Below are positions 61,400-64,000 of a stretch of DNA of 64,000 nt, in pieces. The DNA comes from Paenibacillus_E sp042676385 (GTDB lineage Bacteria > Bacillota > Bacilli > Paenibacillales > NBRC-103111). Every line of letters starts with the position of its first letter. Position 1 is the stretch's first letter. The stretch lies in contig NZ_JBHTHA010000085.1 in NCBI RefSeq assembly GCF_042676385.1, positions 1 through 64,000 on the forward strand, read 5' to 3'. The position numbers and the translations under genes are program-made. The notes under the pieces were generated by a model. The model was given only the letters and a program-made list of their open reading frames with translations. It did not search any database and was not told where the DNA came from.

Positions 61400-61585
61400 A
61401 TGAGCGACAACATGGATCAGAATATAGAACGGATCAATGAGCTTGCCCGTAAAGCGAAAGCCGTTGGCTTAACGGACGAGGAAATTGAGGAGCGCAACGA
61501 GTTGAGAAAAAAGTATATCCAAGCATTCCGAAGCTCTCTTAAAGTTCAACTTGATTCCATCAAGTTCACCGATGAAGAGCAATAG
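61400..61585 (+). CDS. ynzC: YnzC (DUF896) protein
   Basis: About 61 residues from ATG 61400 (SD GGGAGG). RINELARKAKAVGLTDEEIEERNELRKKYI is the DUF896 core, a two-helix protein; in Bacillus the homolog lies in the lexA/yneA neighbourhood and may be SOS-linked. Function unknown. Confidence 0.92.
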   Translation: MSDNMDQNIERINELARKAKAVGLTDEEIEERNELRKKYIQAFRSSLKVQLDSIKFTDEEQ

Positions 61586-61622
61586 GGAGTTACAATAGAA
61601 ACAGCAATCAAAGGGGAAGAGA

Positions 61623-62417
61623 ATGATGACATTGAAAGCCGTACTATTTGATTTGGACGATACGCTCTTATGGGACGACCGCAGTGTGAAGGAAGCGTTC
61701 GAGGCTACTTGCTCGGAAGCTGCCAAGCATGTGAATGTGCACCCGGAAGCCTTGGAGGCGGCTGTCCGTCAAGAAGCCCGCGCTTTGTACGAGTCGTACG
61801 AAACGTTTCCATTTACGAAGATGATTGGTATCAACCCGTTTGAAGGACTATGGGCGAATTTCACACAGGGAGAGAATGTGAACTTTCGCAAACTGGAAAA
61901 GCTCGCGCCTGGATATCGTACAGCGTCATGGACGCGGGGACTTCAAGCGCTAGGCATTGAAGATCGCGAACTTGGCAACAAACTTGGAGAGTTGTTTCCG
62001 GCTGAACGTCGTCGACGCCCTCTCGTCTATGAAGAGACGTTTCGAGTACTGGACACGCTGAAAAGCAACTATAAGCTTTTGCTCTTAACGAATGGATCCC
62101 CGGATCTGCAGAAGGAAAAGTTAGCCGGTGTACCTGAGATTCAGACGTACTTTGATCACATTGTTATTTCCGGTGAATTTGGTGAGGGGAAACCGGCGAC
62201 ATCGATATTTCAACATGCGATGGGGTTACTAGGTATTGAAGCTCACGAAGGCATCATGATTGGAGACAAACTGACAACGGATATTCTTGGTTCCGGTCGC
62301 GTCGGTATGCGTAATATATGGATTAATCATCACGGCTTTCCTCAAGGTGACGAAATCGCACCTTCTTATGAAGTTTCCCGGCTTCAAGAAATTCTGCCCA
62401 TCATTGCGAGTCTTTAA
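61623..62417 (+). CDS. HAD-superfamily hydrolase
   Basis: About 264 residues; ATG at 61623 or 61626 possible. Motif I VLFDLDDTLLWDD, motif II LLLTNGSPD, Lys in GEFGEGKPATSI and motif III MIGDKLTTDILG. Phosphatase of the haloacid dehalogenase superfamily, subfamily with helical cap. Substrate unknown. Confidence 0.93.
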   Translation: MMTLKAVLFDLDDTLLWDDRSVKEAFEATCSEAAKHVNVHPEALEAAVRQEARALYESYETFPFTKMIGINPFEGLWANFTQGENVNFRKLEKLAPGYRTASWTRGLQALGIEDRELGNKLGELFPAERRRRPLVYEETFRVLDTLKSNYKLLLLTNGSPDLQKEKLAGVPEIQTYFDHIVISGEFGEGKPATSIFQHAMGLLGIEAHEGIMIGDKLTTDILGSGRVGMRNIWINHHGFPQGDEIAPSYEVSRLQEILPIIASL

Positions 62418-62430
62418 ATAAACACAGCAA

Positions 62431-62474
62431 AAAGCCCAACGGACCAGGAGCTATCCTGAGATCCGTTGGGCTTT
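62431..62474. terminator. Bidirectional terminator
   Basis: 13-bp stem AAAGCCCAACGGA/TCCGTTGGGCTTT between the HAD gene and the convergent mtnD. Confidence 0.85.
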
Positions 62475-62491
62475 CCATTTAGGTAGAAAAA

Positions 62492-63031
62492 TTAGGCCTT
62501 AATAAAAGAAGGGTCTTCGACATTATAAGCGATCCAACCGTCTTTTTCGATAAAGAGGCGAACAGCAACAATTTGACGGTTATCCATCAGTGTGAAGAAA
62601 TGGTTGGTGTTCTCAGGAACTGAGATCACATCGCCGGGTTCAAGCTCAACGTCATAGTATCCGAGTTCTTCGGATTTGATAATGAAGATTCCTTTGCCCG
62701 CAACAATCGCGCGAATCTCATCTTCGGTATGTGTGTGAACCTGTTCGAATTTTTTCAGCAGTTCTTCAATGTTGGGCGTCGCATCAGAAAGGGAGATAAC
62801 GTCCCAGATCTCATAACCGCGTCTAGCAGCGAGATCGCGAATTTCTGCGTCGTAAGTGCTCAAAATTTGCGCTTTTTCTTCATCGCTCAGCGTGAATTTC
62901 TCGCGAAGAGCTTCAGGAAGCTTGTTTGGATCCCAGTGTTCATATACCACTTCTTGACTATCCAAAAAGGCTTTAACTTGTTCTTCGCCTTCAATGCGCT
63001 CATTCGTGTTGCGGATTCGTATTTGAGCCAT
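62492..63031 (-). CDS. mtnD: Acireductone dioxygenase MtnD
   Basis: About 179 residues from ATG 63031 (SD AGAGGG with 6-bp spacing; ATG 63037 leaves none). Cupin metal ligands VHTHTEDEIR (HxHxxxxE) and late His in NTNHFFTL. Oxidises acireductone in methionine salvage. The other salvage genes are not in the window; metH is next, divergent. Confidence 0.92.
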   Translation of the reverse strand: MAQIRIRNTNERIEGEEQVKAFLDSQEVVYEHWDPNKLPEALREKFTLSDEEKAQILSTYDAEIRDLAARRGYEIWDVISLSDATPNIEELLKKFEQVHTHTEDEIRAIVAGKGIFIIKSEELGYYDVELEPGDVISVPENTNHFFTLMDNRQIVAVRLFIEKDGWIAYNVEDPSFIKA

Positions 63032-63251
63032 GTACATCCCTCTTTCTTAACAAATATAATTGTATTATAGAGGAAATAGGGCAGTCTGTCGATGGATTCG
63101 GATAAGATAATCCGAGATAACCCATAGGAAATATTGATAATTCAAATTCTTTTCATAGTAGCGGTATTCTGTTACACTAAAGCTTAACAAAAAATTGTCG
63201 ATTCTTTTTATAAGATGAATGTTTCACGCCAAGTTGAAAGGGAGTCTGGCT

Positions 63252-64000
63252 ATGAGTAAACCACCAATTCAAGAGCAGCTAAAGAAAAAAATTATGATCC
63301 TCGACGGCGCGATGGGAACGATGATTCAACAGGAGAATCTTACCGCTGCTGATTTCGGGGGGGATGACCTCGACGGATGTAACGAGATTCTTTGCGTGAC
63401 CAGACCGGATGTCATTCAGAAAATCCATGAAGCTTATTTCGCGGCTGGCGCCGATATGATAGAAACGAATACGTTCGGATCAACGAGTGTAGTATTAGCG
63501 GAATACGATTTGCAGGATCGTCATCGTGAGCTGAATATGGCGGCGGCCAAGCTTGCAATCGCAGCGGCGAATAAATATTCCACGCCGGAATGGCCGCGTT
63601 ATGTAATTGGCGCCATGGGTCCAACGACCAAAACGTTGTCTGTCACAGGTGGGGTAACCTTTGAGCAGCTAGAGGACAGCTATTACGAACAAGCGTTAGC
63701 TCTCATTGAGGCCGGTGTGGATGCGTTGTTGCTGGAGACATCACAAGATACGCTGAACGTGAAAGCCGGCAGTATCGGTATTCGCAGAGCGTTTGAAACG
63801 CTGGGTGTGAAGCTGCCGATTATGATTTCAGGTACCATTGAGCCTATGGGCACGACGTTAGCAGGTCAAAATATTGAATCATTTTATATTTCATTGGAGC
63901 ATCTGCAACCGATCTCAATTGGTCTTAACTGTGCTACAGGTCCGGAGTTCATGCGTGATCATATCCGAACGCTTTCCGACATTGCAACGACAGCGATCAG
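63252..64000 (+). CDS. metH: Methionine synthase MetH, N-terminal part (cut by window end)
   Basis: Open from ATG 63252 (SD AAAGGGAG) to the last base, 249 codons. The homocysteine methyltransferase domain is recognisable: ILDGAMGTMIQQENLTAADF, IETNTFGSTS, GAMGPTTKTL and LNCATGPEFM with a zinc-ligand Cys. Cobalamin-dependent MetH is about 1150 residues in the family, so most lies outside. It could also be the MetF-fused YitJ type. No S-box riboswitch is evident in the 63038-63251 leader. Confidence 0.85.
   Translation, partial: MSKPPIQEQLKKKIMILDGAMGTMIQQENLTAADFGGDDLDGCNEILCVTRPDVIQKIHEAYFAAGADMIETNTFGSTSVVLAEYDLQDRHRELNMAAAKLAIAAANKYSTPEWPRYVIGAMGPTTKTLSVTGGVTFEQLEDSYYEQALALIEAGVDALLLETSQDTLNVKAGSIGIRRAFETLGVKLPIMISGTIEPMGTTLAGQNIESFYISLEHLQPISIGLNCATGPEFMRDHIRTLSDIATTAI

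Noticed and set aside
63038..63251. S-box (SAM) riboswitch before metH
   Set aside because: The leader lacks the conserved S-box core and a terminator; nothing supported it.

Overview
The window looks like a chromosomal segment of an endospore-forming Bacillota of the Paenibacillus type. Evidence: spore genes (cotE, spoVK), a Bacillus-like gene order (cotE, mutS, mutL, miaA, hfq, spoVK, hflX, ynbB, glnR, glnA, lexA, yneA, ynzC), Bacillus-type LexA, Fur and GlnR boxes, strong SD sequences, and GTG/TTG starts. No rRNA, tRNA, CRISPR array or complete insertion sequence was seen.

Positions 1-16000 are accessory and patchy. The region opens with an intergenic repeat and a gene remnant. Next comes a promoter/operator-preceded cluster: a DUF6530-like protein, a MoxR-like AAA+ ATPase, a CobT-like VWA protein and a GIY-YIG-like protein. 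The ATPase and VWA frames meet at a run of ten A, so the two may be made as one protein by slippage. Further on are a membrane protein/XRE regulator pair, a DUF4386 protein, an SDR with a double operator, a DJ-1/PfpI protein, a YukJ-like protein, a TetR regulator divergent from a GC-rich NmrA-like oxidoreductase, and an intact yyaL preceded by two decayed copies of its own 5' end. A DUF1540 gene too short for ordinary ORF calling and a zinc-ribbon protein end this part.

Positions 15000-27300 carry a GH18 protein with six N-terminal repeats, a DUF309/two-component operon, a lipoprotein with an odd leader, carbonic anhydrase, a HesB-like protein, an M32 carboxypeptidase, an ABC importer of the nitrate/sulfonate/taurine class, and an aromatic acid exporter.

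Positions 27300-42300 form the conserved core: cotE, an amidoligase-fold protein, mutS, an S41 protease, mutL, an rRNA-methyltransferase-like protein, miaA, hfq, PBP1A, a cyclophilin lipoprotein and an esterase. mutS and mutL act together in mismatch repair; miaA and hfq are paired as in many bacteria.

Positions 42300-54200 hold YdcF, SDRs, two GNATs (one frameshifted), lplJ, an acetyl-xylan-esterase-like hydrolase, spoVK, and a Fur-box-controlled efeUOB iron uptake operon followed by a second copy of the intergenic repeat. The last 10 kb holds hflX-ynbB, glnR-glnA under a GlnR box, an M29 aminopeptidase, the SOS pair lexA/yneA sharing four LexA boxes, ynzC, a HAD hydrolase, mtnD, and the 5' third or less of metH, cut by the window end.
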